NCBI GenBank assembly: GCA_029879555.1
Contig: JAOUQB010000089.1
Location: 1 to 8,313 of the forward strand
Reading direction: 5' to 3'
From: Nitrospirota bacterium
Lineage (GTDB): Bacteria > Nitrospirota > Nitrospiria > Nitrospirales > UBA8639
DNA length: 8,313 nucleotides
In this document: positions 7,333 through 8,313 of the stretch, one piece after another
Layout of the letters: each line of letters opens with the position of its first letter
Position numbering within the stretch: the first letter of the stretch is position 1
Notes under the pieces: generated by a model
What the model was told of the DNA's origin: nothing
Databases searched by the model: none
The model's input: only the letters and a program-made list of their open reading frames with translations
Translations under genes and position numbers: made by a program

Positions 7333-7896
7333 TTAGTTCGCTTTCACCGTCTCCTCGGTCCGTTCTTCCGCCCATTTCGCCAAGAGCTCTAACTGTGATT
7401 TGGCCTGCCGGGCCTCAGCCCATCGCTTGGTTAACGAATTCGCCAACTGCCAGACTTCAATGTTATCAAATGGTTTTCGGAGAATGAGTAATTTATCATT
7501 CTTATTCAGGCGTTGAATCACATCCTCCCAGGCATGATCAGAAAACGCCGTGCAGATCACCACTTGTAAATCGGGATCTTCCTGCCAGAGATGCTCGATA
7601 GTCTCCACGCCATCCCAGCCAGGAGGCATACGCATATCCACAAAAGCGACGGCATAGGGCCTCCCCGCCTTCATCGCCTCTTGAACCATTCGATACCCCA
7701 TTTGGCCTTGATCCGCACATTCCACCTCAAATTTTTCCACGACCTTTTGTTCTTCCACGTCATCGAATAATTCGGCTCGGACTTCCTGTAATAACGACGT
7801 ATCCATGGAGCGTTCCAAAATCTTTCGGAAATCATCGTGGATCGCCACGTTATCATCAATCACCAAAATCCTGCGGTTCCCTTGTTCCATGTCCAT
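7333..7896 (-). CDS. Stand-alone response-regulator receiver, ends in a short coiled-coil stub
   Basis: This 187-residue protein is a receiver of the subfamily whose domain opens RRILVIDDN (acidic pair D14, D15) and carries extra residues (about 31-55) before beta-2. The phosphoacceptor is Asp87 in AFVDMRMPPGWDGVETI, the switch residue is Thr116 in VVICTAFSD, and the conserved Lys141 is in RKPFDNIE. All catalytic positions are present, so it should be phosphorylated. Homologues of this type usually run through a coiled coil (EERTxEL) into a kinase, GGDEF or EAL output. Here the chain stops at EERTEETVKAN, so the output is missing and the protein may be a shuttle or a truncation. GGAGGA (7906-7911) lies 9 bases before ATG 7894-7896. 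The start overlaps the preceding kinase stop as TAATG, so the two genes are probably translationally coupled. It is the only receiver with a full active site in the window. Confidence 0.92.
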   Translation of the reverse strand: MDMEQGNRRILVIDDNVAIHDDFRKILERSMDTSLLQEVRAELFDDVEEQKVVEKFEVECADQGQMGYRMVQEAMKAGRPYAVAFVDMRMPPGWDGVETIEHLWQEDPDLQVVICTAFSDHAWEDVIQRLNKNDKLLILRKPFDNIEVWQLANSLTKRWAEARQAKSQLELLAKWAEERTEETVKAN

Positions 7897-8313
7897 TACC
7901 GTGTTTCCTCCATGTGAATAACTGGTAGATCAAGAGTAAAAATGGCTCCTCGGTCAGGCCCATCGCTCCACACCCGCAAGGCCCCGCCAAGACCTTTTGC
8001 AGCTAACGCGCTACTGTGAAGATTAGGCACGAGATCAGACTGAGGTCCTGATGGTTGGGGCGAAAAAACTCGTGTCAGACAGTCTGGCGCAATCCCTTGC
8101 CCCGTATCCTCGACTTGTATGCGAACAAATCCCTCACGATCCGGACACGGGAGAACATGTATGCTCAGGCGATGCCGGCGAGCCGTCATGCCGCGCATCG
8201 CATTGATCGCATTTCGAATCAGGTTCACCACGATAGGCTTCAACTTGGAAACTTCCAAAATCCCTTCACCGATAGAATGGTACTCCCGAATCACTTCAAT
8301 CCCCATCAAATCC
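7896..8313 (-). CDS. Histidine kinase C-terminal ATPase domain with a degenerate ATP lid (5' end beyond right edge)
   Basis: The frame is open to the right edge; the TTG at 8307-8309 is internal, since GAT precedes it. About 138 residues of a GHKL ATPase domain are visible: N box VVNLIRNAINAM (second Asn at 8211-8213), G1 EDTGQGIAP (Asp at 8106-8108), and a C-terminal segment LHSSALAAKGLGGALRVWSD with DRGAIFTLDLP. This end closely resembles those of the two LHN-type kinases downstream, so the hidden part probably has the same dimerisation helix. Between the F-box Phe (8064-8066) and LHSS, the lid has normal length but reads SPQPSGPQSDLVPN. The three G2 glycines present in the 5869-7161 kinase are Asp, Val and Asn here. 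Kinase activity is therefore doubtful, though ATP binding through the N and G1 boxes is possible. The stop overlaps the receiver start by one base (TAATG). Confidence 0.9.
   Translation of the reverse strand, partial: DLMGIEVIREYHSIGEGILEVSKLKPIVVNLIRNAINAMRGMTARRHRLSIHVLPCPDREGFVRIQVEDTGQGIAPDCLTRVFSPQPSGPQSDLVPNLHSSALAAKGLGGALRVWSDGPDRGAIFTLDLPVIHMEETR

Noticed and set aside
1..8313. Search for CRISPR arrays, retrons, transposases, toxin-antitoxin pairs or phage genes
   Set aside because: No direct repeats with spacers, reverse-transcriptase or transposase motifs, or phage-like proteins were seen; the region is two-component signalling plus a cell-wall enzyme.

Overview
The window looks like a chromosomal segment from a Gram-negative bacterium. 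It is coded entirely on the minus strand, and no convincing plus-strand gene was found. The gene families (soluble kinases with an LHNVGN phosphoacceptor box, an HDOD output protein resembling receiver-HDOD regulators, and a TPR-rich lytic transglycosylase) recall Nitrospirota such as Nitrospira, or some deltaproteobacterial lineages. That placement rests on remembered family resemblance only and is weakly held. No tRNA, rRNA, CRISPR array, insertion sequence or integrase was seen.

Reading along the minus strand (right to left), the layout is: the C-terminal ATPase part of a histidine kinase cut by the right edge (7896-8313); a stand-alone receiver protein that overlaps it by one base (7333-7896); a kinase with a degenerate N-terminal receiver and an LHN-type core (5869-7161); a coiled-coil HisKA kinase (4784-5767); a PAS kinase with an LHN-type core (3313-4644); a gap with a decayed receiver-domain remnant (about 3061-3231); a shortened HDOD protein (2365-3060); a 269-base gap with a terminator-like hairpin and a good sigma-70-type promoter; and a large exported lytic transglycosylase cut by the left edge (1-2095).

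From the right edge to about 2365 the genes probably form one signalling operon. It contains four soluble kinases without membrane segments, one canonical receiver and one HDOD output protein, so a cytoplasmic phosphorelay or partner-switching network is plausible. The transglycosylase has its own candidate promoter and is probably a separate transcription unit for cell-wall turnover.

The most striking property is repeated domain erosion. The edge kinase has lost all the glycines of its ATP lid, and the PAS kinase has lost one. The receiver fused to the 430-residue kinase lacks its acidic pocket. The stand-alone receiver ends just after its output linker begins. The HDOD protein lacks most of its N-terminal lobe, and a frameshifted receiver remnant lies directly upstream of it. 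Three of the inter-gene gaps are filled by short ORFs of 34 to 47 codons whose reality is uncertain.
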